Origin: Phoronis australis
Taxonomy: Eukaryota; Phoronida; Phoronidae
Reading direction: 5' to 3'
Assembly: GCA_002633005.1 (NCBI GenBank)
Contig: NMRA01000671.1
Span: forward strand, 165,950 to 213,185
DNA: 47,236 nt
The position numbers were made by a program, and so were the translations under genes. Positions 45,001 to 47,236 of this stretch are shown here, one piece after another; positions within the stretch are counted from its first letter, which is position 1; every line of letters begins with the position of its first letter. The notes below the pieces were generated by a model. The model was not told where the DNA came from. It searched no databases and saw only the letters and a list, made by a program, of their open reading frames with translations.

Positions 45001-47106
45001 ACGCTGTTGCTGTACATGATAATGAGTAAACCGTATTGGCTATTGTGCAATGATTCGAAACCGATATACAACTGTAAAATATGTTCCAATGTCTCTAATA
45101 TTTATGGCAACATCCATCACCTGTATTAGGATCACTAACTTTTATTTTCTGAAGAAAAGAGTTCATTTCTGAACATTTATGAAAAGTCCGCCACTGCAAC
45201 AATTGTAATCAGCTATCCACAGTAAATTTCAAAGCTGCGTGATTGATGTTGGCCCATTTTTTATGTCTTAGAAAACTTTTATCTGCAAATTTTAGTCACA
45301 TACTTTGAGTACATGAAGTTTATCGCATTTTTCGTAAATGTCACTGCATTTTGAATTTTCCTGTATAATCGAATCATTCGGCACCAAAAGGCCAATTAAT
45401 TATAAAATATAAAGGTGTATAATTTTGAATGAATGCCTGACTAAATTATCAACAGCAAGTATGACGGATCCACACGCTAAAACCAATATTTTTATATACG
45501 GAGGGCAGAAATCGTTTGAATCTTTGAAATTATTTCCTCATTGGCTTAACCAGTCACTTTATAACCTCTCTGGATCATTTTCTATTTACGATACTATTTT
45601 ACGCTCAGTTATTTTTCTCATGACAGTGACACATTTTAGAATTAAAAACATTTTTAATCCAGTCAGGTATGTGAAATGATGAATCAAACACCGATAAAGG
45701 GCTTTTCAATGACTTGGGTATTACGCAATTTGGTTGAAAAAACGGCGGAGTTACGAAATATTTTAGTGTCAGAAGCATGACACGGTAATCTTTAATTTCT
45801 TAGTTTCTCGAATATTCAGGTACTCAAGGCCTGTAGAAATAATATGTTCAATCCTCATCTGAGCTGTGTTCTCCGACGGTGATCAGCTAGTAGCTTATAC
45901 CAACATAAATTTGCTGCAATGAAAATGTTCCTTATAGCTTTAATTGGATACACAATTAAATGATGCTGTTTTTGCTTACATCAAATATGCTTAGAACTAA
46001 GCCATCGCTTCTTGTCCATGCAAGGCAACTAATGTCGGCTAATATTGCCGGAAACTCTTGGACAGGTGGAAAACTAGAAACATATTTACTGAATTCCAAT
46101 TTCAAGACTTGCGTCCACATTTTATAAATGTTTTTATTGTCACTACCAGTGGAAATAATGGCCGATTTTATATATCGTGCTGTATAACATCAGTTGGTTT
46201 TCGCCAGGAGTATTGACCTACTCCGCCAAGGTACCAAGTTTTTTCACTGCATTGAATCTCTCTTGCGTCTTCGCGCTAAACCTAAAATGGCGGAGGATCA
46301 CTTGGCTCCAAATTGTGCCAAATACTGATTTTAAGAATTTTTGTCTACCGTATTTCGTCAGGGTCATCCATTGGGTACTGATGAAAGCTTCTTTATCAAC
46401 ACGGTTAAAACACTAACAAATGTGGTGATGGCTTGAAATTAGGTCTTTGGTGATTACTTTTCAAGGGCTACTCTTGTTTGATCGATGGACGATGCTTCAA
46501 GGATGGCGCACGAAATCCAGTCAACACTTGCGAGATTTGTTCTTCTCAAACACAGGATCAGAATTGGACGAGAGACAAATTTTGTAAGTTTAATTCCAAA
46601 CCTTGTTTCCCTTTCTCCACACCTTCAACTGCAATTGAAACACCACACCTCACACAGAAACGGCGATAAGACGTCGACTGCATGAAATGAACTTCCAACA
46701 ATGCTGGTCACAAAGACCAGATTTTTACAAATCTAATCGTGGTGGCTAAGCATTGCAGGAAATTTGTTTCAGAATTAATATTTAGACGTCGACATGTTAT
46801 TTTTTCTACACGTCTGCGTCTTTTCAATGATTAGATTGACCTAATGTCATTATAATATTTGGCAGCGTATGGATGCACATTCACCACTGCCGTACCAACA
46901 ACCACTGACTCCTCAGTTCAAAGTGAGGTCACAAGTACAGAGAATTCTATGCATTCAACTCCACCCGTGGAAACAACGGAAGCAGTGGAGTTGATGAGAG
47001 AGGAATTGTCCCCGACGAATATCGGTCTGATATCGGGCGCATGCGCTGTGTTGGTAGTTATTGTTGTGACAGCAGCTGCTTGTGGCGTGGCAAAATCCAA
47101 AAAGAG
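2939..47106 (+). CDS. VWDE: VWDE-like membrane-anchored VWD/EGF protein gene, 12 exons, 5' incomplete
   Basis: This gene-level entry joins twelve exons, listed separately below. All junctions use AG acceptors and GT donors and keep one frame for about 731 codons. The assembled order is VWD domain, spacer with an RRRR site, Cys-containing helical-looking segment, EGF module, IPT-like module, three cysteine modules, Ser/Thr-rich stalk, transmembrane helix and basic tail. VWD proteins of this kind are extracellular, with many disulfides and N-glycans; NxS/T sites are frequent here (NMSD, NATV, NLTC, NNTC, NQSC, NWTR). The order up to the cysteine modules matches my knowledge of the von Willebrand factor D and EGF domain-containing (VWDE) family. 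Vertebrate VWDE, as I recall it, carries further EGF repeats and is secreted, so the membrane anchor is a difference. Missing: signal peptide, N-terminal region and the start of VWD (the GDPH-type motif), which must lie upstream. The ligand is unknown. Exon joining is by eye, without transcript data. Confidence 0.82.
3661..3770 (-). repeat. tRNA-derived SINE (head region)
   Basis: On the minus strand GTCGCTGAGTGGTGTAGTGG gives a box A-like stretch, and GGTTCCGGGTTCGACTCC gives a box B-like T arm (GTTCGACTC). The T stem is imperfect and no good acceptor stem forms, so this is a tRNA-like promoter of a SINE rather than a working tRNA gene. Just below lies a 16-bp perfect palindrome ATCTCACTAGTGAGAT at 3661-3676. 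Confidence 0.72.
4318..4444. repeat. Long imperfect palindrome (foldback element)
   Basis: The left arm GCCGTTATTCCCC..AGAGCCCTCG..GATTTTG..GAATTATC..CCTCGGGG mirrors the right arm CCCCTCGGGCGATAATTC..CAAAATCC..CTCGGGCTTTCGATAACGGGG around a centre near 4381. The arms are about 60 bp with a few mismatches. This suggests a small foldback or MITE-type element; no coding capacity. Confidence 0.75.
5190..5760 (-). promoter_or_regulatory. Minus-strand LTR-like or promoter-like block with heat-shock element
   Basis: Plus-strand 5724-5736 reads GAATATTCTAGAA, a perfect three-unit nGAAnnTTCnnGAA heat-shock factor site. Read on the minus strand it is followed within about 100 bp by two CCAAT-type motifs (AGCCAATAAT, AGCCAATTAC), then by about 450 bp of transcribed-looking sequence with an imperfect roughly 70-bp direct repeat around 5335-5460, and an ATTAAAG polyadenylation-like motif near 5205. 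The order resembles an LTR (enhancer, promoter, polyA). Terminal repeats and target-site duplications were not identified, so this is tentative. Confidence 0.35.
7986..8227. mobile_element. Foldback/MITE-like inverted repeat
   Basis: The left arm ACATGTAGTGTACGACAGG and GCGTGGAGAGAAAGGCAG, then TTACGGAAAATCTCTTCTTC, is mirrored on the right by GAAGAAGAAAAAGATTTTCC, GCAAAACTGCCTTGCTCTCC and GTACAGTACATG. The arms are roughly 90-100 bp with mismatches. Short ORFs inside are not coding. It looks like a non-autonomous hairpin-forming element. Confidence 0.6.
9274..10090. repeat. Dispersed repeat marked by hairpin and CTAGTGGC-type motifs, copy 1
   Basis: It begins with the hairpin ATGCGCCCACATA-GTTA-TATGTGGACGCAT at 9280-9309, followed by CATTATGCCGTCATCTCCGT. 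Inside are ACGGATTTTCATAAAATTT, GCGCCACCTAATGGCC, CTCAAAGGATGATTGTG and GCGCCTTCTAGTGGCA, which recur in the copy at 16807-18305. The internal units are themselves about 450 bp and tandemly related. No protein is supported. Confidence 0.75.
10719..10949 (+). CDS. VWDE-like exon b: central VWD domain
   Basis: A TTATTTTTAG acceptor and GTAATT donor frame 77 codons in phase 0 on both sides. The translation begins VHALFQRCYHSPTCNCGVVV and continues through RSATDIFVIESC to KNDGNTIQ. The CNCGV.VR....F.I..C pattern is characteristic of the VWDE-family VWD domain, where paired cysteines sit in the middle of the beta-sandwich. The intron before it is 7.7 kb, filled with repeats. The next exon continues as VHMPSGTVVEI with no missing residues. 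Confidence 0.85.
10950..12954. other. Intron between exons b and c
   Basis: A 2.0-kb intron with ordinary AT-rich sequence. Several short ORFs in 11.4-12.2 kb show no recognisable family, so none is annotated. No repeat was recognised. Confidence 0.55.
12955..13175 (+). CDS. VWDE-like exon c: end of VWD domain
   Basis: The acceptor is CTATCCTAG. The exon reads VHMPSGTVVEIRQ, then FMNVFITPSL, then the VWD signature GMCGSLNGNMSDDLHY, and ends EFTRKW plus two bases of a lysine codon before a GTAAGT donor (phase 2). The G-x-C-G-x-x-N-G-N-x-x-D-D signature is the calcium-binding-like loop conserved in VWD domains of VWF, mucins and VWDE. This is the strongest single piece of evidence for the gene's identity. 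NMSD is a potential N-glycosylation site inside the signature loop. Confidence 0.92.
13176..15855. other. Intron between exons c and d
   Basis: A 2.7-kb intron. The segment 14215-14510 contains GCGCCACCCAGTGGCATTTT and GCACCCCCTAGTGGCAA with TTCATGAAATTTAGCACACA between them. This is a diverged piece of the dispersed repeat seen at 9.3 and 16.8 kb. The rest holds nothing I can name. Confidence 0.5.
15856..16129 (+). CDS. VWDE-like exon d: post-VWD spacer with RRRR site and acidic stretch
   Basis: The acceptor is AACTTTCAG. The first base completes the lysine codon from exon c, giving W-K-V-P-T-S-E-S-F, the usual junction after VWD in this family. About 91 codons follow and end in phase 0 before GTAAGT. 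Visible features are a CTCNGTRIEC cysteine cluster, then QCRRRRETT, then a strongly acidic run (VDDEENLEFDFD). RRRR matches the furin consensus R-x-K/R-R, so cleavage in the secretory pathway is plausible. Confidence 0.88.
16807..18305. mobile_element. Dispersed repeat copy 2 with short terminal inverted repeats
   Basis: The left end is ATGCGCCCACATATTTATAG plus GTGGACGCAT (hairpin, 16807-16836). The right end GTGGGCGCAT at 18296-18305 is the exact reverse complement of ATGCGCCCAC, giving about 1.5 kb bounded by 10-bp inverted ends. A CCGTC microsatellite run occupies 16850-16910. Two or more internal units of about 450 bp repeat CCCCCTAGTGGCAATTTTAG, TTCATGAAATTTGGTATGTA-type and GCGCCACCTAGTGGCC motifs. 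It is probably a non-autonomous transposon or a satellite captured by one. It lies in the intron between exons d and e. Confidence 0.65.
18440..18595 (+). CDS. VWDE-like exon e: Cys-containing segment between VWD and EGF
   Basis: Exactly 52 codons lie between a TTTGTGTCTAG acceptor and a GTAATT donor, phase 0 on both sides. The translation starts LKTFPTANGTTYEEASRFCE and ends DFPDLVRNCIEDIK. Three cysteines, an amphipathic pattern and NGTT/NATV glycosylation sites fit the helical cysteine-rich region that follows VWD in VWDE proteins. The following intron is 15.5 kb, the largest in the window. The protein nevertheless continues smoothly into LSDGTGWAS in exon f. Confidence 0.85.
18596..20300. 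other. Left part of the 15.5-kb intron 5
   Basis: No exon is supported. A CGTA-rich stretch at 19560-19765 has repeated GGCGCAGCCAACCA/GTCGCAGCCAACCA blocks and loosely inverted ends (GGGGCGTA...TACGCCC), possibly a decayed MITE. The rest is AT-rich intronic sequence. Confidence 0.45.
20320..20930. repeat. Hairpin tandem array, alternating 62- and 71-bp spacing
   Basis: Seven perfect copies of ACTCTGCGC-GTGTAA-GCGCAGAGT occur (starts 20442, 20504, 20575, 20637, 20708, 20770, 20841), each with 9-bp arms and a 6-base loop; a decayed copy precedes them. Start-to-start spacing alternates 62 and 71, so the true period is a 133-bp dimer. The interval is T-rich (TGTTCCTGGGTTTTCTTCAA then TTATTC runs). 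A further copy sits at 23867-23890 inside the satellite below. Confidence 0.92.
20931..26305. repeat. Nested satellite: four long units built from 432-bp monomers, each with a DR1 motif
   Basis: Units start at TTCCGACCAA-type sequence (20931, 22565, 23954, 25152) and end at CCGTGACAATAATC..TCTAGTT (22530, 23733, 25123, 26305). Units 2-4 are 1.15-1.17 kb and contain two diverged monomers; unit 1 is 1.60 kb and contains three. The monomer period is shown by AGGTCAAAGGTCA sites spaced 432-433 bp inside every unit. A partial duplicate of the unit end occupies 23734-23866. Each unit ends with a 25-bp near-palindrome ATTATTGTCACG-C-CGTGACAATAAT or a one-base variant. No coding region is supported; short ORFs are chance. 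Confidence 0.9.
26306..27580. other. Intron 5 between satellite and inverted structure
   Basis: AT-rich sequence with short ORFs in several frames and no recognisable family. A T-run lies near 26985-27000. Nothing else is supported. Confidence 0.45.
28740..29177. repeat. Direct repeat, copy 1 (left of gap)
   Basis: This 438-bp stretch, from CAAAACTGTGGTGCATT to TATATGTAGTTATATTTA, recurs immediately after the N gap. Copy 1 carries about 26 extra bases (ATCAAACTCTGTTG region) and lacks an ATG present in copy 2. Substitutions are few. Confidence 0.93.
29351..29411 (+). pseudogene. THAP-like zinc-finger ORF start, cut by assembly gap
   Basis: CCGCCATGG gives a strong start context. The 20 codons before the gap read MVWCVVPACSNYEAARKAGT. 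M-x-x-C-x-V-x-x-C-x-N is the first half of a THAP domain (C2CH zinc finger), the DNA-binding module of THAP proteins and of P-element-type transposases. The remaining Cys and His and the AVPTIF-type end would lie in the 158 unknown bases or beyond; the sequence after the gap is not a visible continuation. It sits between inverted repeats, so a transposase origin is possible. The type is given as pseudogene only because the ORF cannot be followed; it may be intact in the real genome. Confidence 0.5.
29412..29569. other. Assembly gap (158 N)
   Basis: A run of N. Open frames that cross it are not evidence of coding. The gap is flanked by the two direct-repeat copies. Confidence 0.99.
29570..29980. 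repeat. Direct repeat, copy 2 (right of gap)
   Basis: Matches 28740-29177 over its whole length, starting at the first base after the gap. The sequence after the repeat differs (TCTCATTGAGC here, AAGGCTAATGCC in copy 1). So this is either a real tandem duplication or two allelic contigs joined by the assembler. Confidence 0.93.
31500..31990. other. Intron 5 between inverted structure and LTR-like unit
   Basis: Contains a G/A-rich GGAGGGAAGGGGAGGGCACC stretch near 31557 of the kind found at decayed element ends. No gene is supported. Confidence 0.4.
32113..32343 (+). promoter_or_regulatory. Cluster of heat-shock elements
   Basis: Perfect GAAnnTTCnnGAA sites GAACTTTCTAGAA lie at 32113-32125, 32177-32189 and 32241-32253. 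A perfect TTCnnGAAnnTTC site (TTCCAGAAAGTTC) lies at 32331-32343, and a near match (GAATATTCTAGAG) at 32286-32298. All are within 280 bp upstream of the TATA box at 32391. Such arrays are what heat-shock factor trimers bind. Confidence 0.8.
32391..32398 (+). promoter_or_regulatory. TATA box of the LTR-like unit
   Basis: TATAAATA lies 48 bp downstream of the last heat-shock element. Initiation would be expected about 30 bp further on, near 32425. Confidence 0.6.
32820..33456. other. Intron 5 between LTR-like unit and MITE
   Basis: AT-rich sequence in which TCTCAAATTTCAGAA recurs at short range (about 33070 and 33110). No gene is supported. Confidence 0.4.
33457..33865. mobile_element. MITE, about 409 bp, with GGGCCCGGTCTC termini
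   Basis: The left end GGGCCCGGTCTCCAATCTTT (then TTACTCGAAA) is mirrored by the right end TTCGAGTACAAAGATTAGAG (then ACCGGGCCC). Terminal inverted repeats are about 30 bp with two or three mismatches. The inside is rich in ACTCGAAATT/CTCGAGTTT repeats and has no ORF. Target-site duplications are not clear. Confidence 0.82.
34085..34292 (+). CDS. VWDE-like exon f: linker and first half of EGF module
   Basis: A TTTTTTGTAG acceptor leads into 69 codons plus one base (phase 1). The translation runs LSDGTGWASTNIGVIQNQC, then a Ser/Thr-rich linker, then CPVNCNEHGTCKE. C-x3-C-x5-C is the first half of an EGF domain. The intron therefore splits the EGF module after its third cysteine, and the module is completed by exon g. 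Confidence 0.87.
34293..34864. other. Intron 6, first part
   Basis: The frame of exon f continues open for about 180 bases past its donor, but the joined protein with exon g is clearly the real one. Nothing else is supported. Confidence 0.5.
34865..35065 (-). pseudogene. Charged coiled-coil ORF fragment, possible transposon-gene remnant
   Basis: The minus-strand ORF contains FLKKKYDAELKIREQDITLE followed by REKFEMEKKQREGRL, a heptad-like, highly charged helix, and ends LLNLITN-like at a stop (TNLITN region). Such tails are common at the C-terminus of SANT/Myb-like proteins associated with Harbinger-type transposons, but also in many host proteins. It is short and lies beside LINE debris, so it is given as a fragment without function. 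Confidence 0.3.
35455..36570 (-). mobile_element. Decayed non-LTR retrotransposon (LINE) reverse transcriptase, 3' half
   Basis: Reading the minus strand in shifting frames gives, in order: KVFDAVDHGILSKKLESYG (about 36500-36555), HVPQGSILGPLLF (about 36347-36386), VVNVDADTAIVMPKA (about 36255-36300), DWLVQNKLTLNVSKTKPM, FDQFKYLGLILDSL (about 36030-36075), QVIQNRTTWAILSTRTRD (about 35795-35850) and VTPGYLRQAIYSTRSS. These are ordered LINE RT and thumb motifs of Jockey/CR1-like type. Frameshifts and stops are numerous, and the catalytic FADD/YADD box reads VDADT, so the element is dead. Confidence 0.85.
36571..37465. other. Intron 6 between LINE and MITE
   Basis: No supported feature. Short AT-rich ORFs show no family resemblance. 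Confidence 0.4.
37466..37789. mobile_element. MITE, 324 bp, with TGGTCACAACCCGCC termini
   Basis: The left end TGGTCACAACCCGCCGTACG and the right end GCACGGCGGGTTGTGACCA are inverted copies over about 19 bp. The interior is unusually GC- and CGT-rich compared with its flanks (GTACGTG, ACGTGG, GCGTGC words) and explains an otherwise long open frame here. It is a non-autonomous DNA transposon; a short duplication resembling TAAGCC/TAGCTT flanks it, but the target site is uncertain. Confidence 0.85.
37790..38759. other. Intron 6, last part
   Basis: No element or gene is recognised in this AT-rich stretch before exon g. Confidence 0.45.
38760..38950 (+). CDS. VWDE-like exon g: second half of EGF module and start of IPT-like module
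   Basis: The acceptor is GCAATTTTAG. Two bases complete an alanine codon with exon f, giving CKEAVCYCEEGYIGSDC, which closes the EGF domain (C-x-C-x8-C). The rest, PPSVYSLPQQGLCDIRRRPC through GDSFVDSDNLTCHLDYLQ, reads like the first strands of an IPT/TIG-type beta-sandwich. In such modules a G-x-x-F..S..L.C.. pattern precedes the paired cysteine. The exon ends in phase 0 at a GTATGT donor. Confidence 0.9.
38951..39282. other. Intron between exons g and h
   Basis: A 332-bp intron with a polypyrimidine tract (TTTTTTTCTTGGCAG) at its end. Nothing else is seen. Confidence 0.8.
39283..39546 (+). CDS. VWDE-like exon h: IPT-like module with RVRR site
   Basis: Eighty-eight codons lie between TTTCTTGGCAG and GTAAAT, phase 0 on both ends. 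After IGLDGSKTFTGEK comes a region ending IFCLLPKSRVRRSIEGKYS. Then come VGVSNDGTTVSEKVTF and YDALCISCNASAYC. The phrase Y-x-V-x-V-S-N-D-G is typical of the last strands of IPT-like modules in VWDE and related proteins. RVRR-S is a textbook furin-type site and would cut within or next to this module. Confidence 0.88.
40340..40462 (-). repeat. tRNA-derived SINE
   Basis: On the minus strand TGGCCTAGTGTGATGG is a box A and GTGGG-TTCGAGT-CCCAC is a perfect 5-bp T stem with a 7-base loop (box B). The would-be acceptor arms (GGCAGTG and CCTTGAG) do not pair, so this is a SINE head rather than a tRNA gene. The body continues toward 40340 with CAGGTCTCTAGCTCCTCAGC. Confidence 0.78.
41378..41463. repeat. 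86-bp palindrome
   Basis: The left arm GAGGCGTGAAGTAAATATTT plus GCGGCGTA mirrors the right arm TTACGCCGCAAAAAGTACTT plus TACGCCTC. The arms are about 28 bp with few mismatches around an AT-rich centre. It would form a stable cruciform, probably a small foldback element. Confidence 0.75.
42363..42476 (+). CDS. VWDE-like exon i: cysteine module 1
   Basis: The acceptor is CTATTTCCAG and the donor GTAAGG. The exon is exactly 38 codons, phase 0-0. The translation starts NNTCLIGGFCYSPGDTNPSN, continues ACEICS and ends in a W-T motif. This is the C-x-I-x-G-x-C-[YF]-x-x-G-x-x-N-P-x-x-x-C-x-x-C pattern that follows the IPT-like region in VWDE proteins. It is the first of three homologous exons. Confidence 0.88.
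42477..43504. other. Intron between exons i and j, first part
   Basis: AT-rich, no recognised element before the minisatellite. Confidence 0.5.
43505..43810. repeat. 34-bp minisatellite, 9 copies
   Basis: The unit is GTAATAAATAGGTTGTCATG followed by TCCCCGCTCTGTTT, repeated every 34 bases from 43505. Copies differ at one to three positions (AAACTGG/AAACAGG/AAATAGG; ATGCCCC/ATGTCCC). It lies about 100 bp upstream of exon j. Confidence 0.93.
43914..44027 (+). CDS. VWDE-like exon j: cysteine module 2
   Basis: The acceptor is CTCATTACAG and the donor GTGAGT. Again exactly 38 codons in phase 0-0. The translation begins NQSCLIQGQCFQDGEVNPAN, continues DCELCS and ends GDWTKKH. Every consensus residue of module 1 is kept (C-L-I-x-G-x-C-F, G, N-P-x-N, C-E-x-C-S, W-T). 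Equal length and phase point to exon duplication. Confidence 0.88.
44028..46465. other. Intron between exons j and k
   Basis: A 2.4-kb intron. The segment 44540-44960 has GCGCGCTACCTAGTGGCC, AAGGGTCATTATGAAAACCG then GCATATGTG, and GCCACCAGATGGTGC. This is an old, diverged copy of the CTAGTGGC-type dispersed repeat. Nothing else is recognised. Confidence 0.5.
46466..46583 (+). CDS. VWDE-like exon k: cysteine module 3
   Basis: The acceptor is ACTTTTCAAG (weaker than its siblings) and the donor GTAAGT. The exon encodes 39 codons plus one base (phase 1). The translation starts GYSCLIDGRCFKDGARNPVN, continues TCEICS and ends NWTRDKF. It is the third homologous module. Its 3' border differs from modules 1 and 2 because it joins the stalk exon in phase 1. 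Confidence 0.86.
46866..47106 (+). CDS. VWDE-like exon l: Ser/Thr-rich stalk and transmembrane helix
   Basis: The acceptor is ATTTGGCAG; two bases complete a serine codon, giving F-S-Y-G-C-T-F. A stalk of about 50 residues rich in T, S, E and P (TTAVPTTTDSS, STENSMHSTPPVETTEAVE) is followed by IGLISGACAVLVVIVVTAAA, a clear single transmembrane helix, and VAKSKKR. The positive tail predicts a type I orientation with the VWD/EGF part outside. The reading frame meets TAA at 47108-47110, but the sequence AAGAG|GTAAGA is a near-perfect donor at 47107. The gene may therefore continue past the window with a longer cytoplasmic tail. Confidence 0.85.
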
Positions 47107-47236
47107 GTAAGATGAAGTATGCAAATTGTATGGTCAGGTATTTTAAGAAAACATCCTAAATTTTAAAGCGCTTTTCTAAAACCGTCCGATATACAGTCAC
47201 ATTATTTATTGATGAAAGTTGTAAGAATGGAGCTTA

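Noticed and set aside
46583-46669. Reading straight through the exon k donor to FCKFNSKPCF...
   Set aside because: Splicing at GTAAGT into exon l restores a stalk and a transmembrane helix in frame, a far better continuation.

Overview
The window is nuclear DNA from an intron-rich animal, most likely a marine invertebrate. An amphioxus- or hemichordate-like deuterostome is my best guess, and a mollusc is not excluded. The evidence is short exons with GT-AG borders scattered over tens of kilobases, an AT-rich background, tRNA-derived SINEs, a LINE reverse-transcriptase remnant, LTR-like and MITE-like elements, several tandem arrays and one assembly gap (N, 29412-29569). I see no bacterial-style operon, rRNA gene or CRISPR array.

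The one gene I can assemble with confidence runs along the + strand. Twelve exons (2939-3002, 10719-10949, 12955-13175, 15856-16129, 18440-18595, 34085-34292, 38760-38950, 39283-39546, 42363-42476, 43914-44027, 46466-46583, 46866-47106) join in frame at every junction. They encode about 731 codons of a cell-surface or secreted protein of the VWDE (von Willebrand factor D and EGF domain) type. The order is: a VWD domain, a cysteine-bearing region with an RRRR furin-like site, an EGF module, an IPT-like beta-sandwich module with an RVRR site, three copies of a roughly 38-residue cysteine module (one exon each), a Ser/Thr-rich stalk, a single transmembrane helix and a basic tail. The 5' exons lie outside the window. 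The 3' end is either a TAA at 47108 or, as the strong donor suggests, lies beyond the window.

The introns hold the rest. Left part (1-10700): a 58-bp palindromic array, a tRNA-SINE, foldback elements, a minus-strand block with a heat-shock-type element and CCAAT boxes, and a dispersed repeat marked by a hairpin and CTAGTGGC-type motifs. Intron 3-5 region (13-18.4 kb): more copies of that dispersed repeat. Intron 5 (18.6-34.1 kb): a 6-kb nested satellite (20.3-26.3 kb) whose 432-bp monomers each carry a nuclear-receptor DR1 motif; a 27.6-31.5 kb inverted structure around a TIR-like pair and a THAP-like ORF start broken by the gap; an LTR-like unit at about 32.0-32.8 kb with four perfect heat-shock elements upstream of a TATA box; and a MITE. 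Intron 6 (34.3-38.8 kb): a decayed LINE on the minus strand and a 324-bp MITE. Later introns: a tRNA-SINE, a palindrome and a 34-bp minisatellite.

The most unusual signals are the DR1-bearing satellite, the heat-shock-element LTR-like promoter, and the exon-triplicated, membrane-anchored VWDE-like architecture. All functional statements about them are inference from sequence reading; no searches were run.
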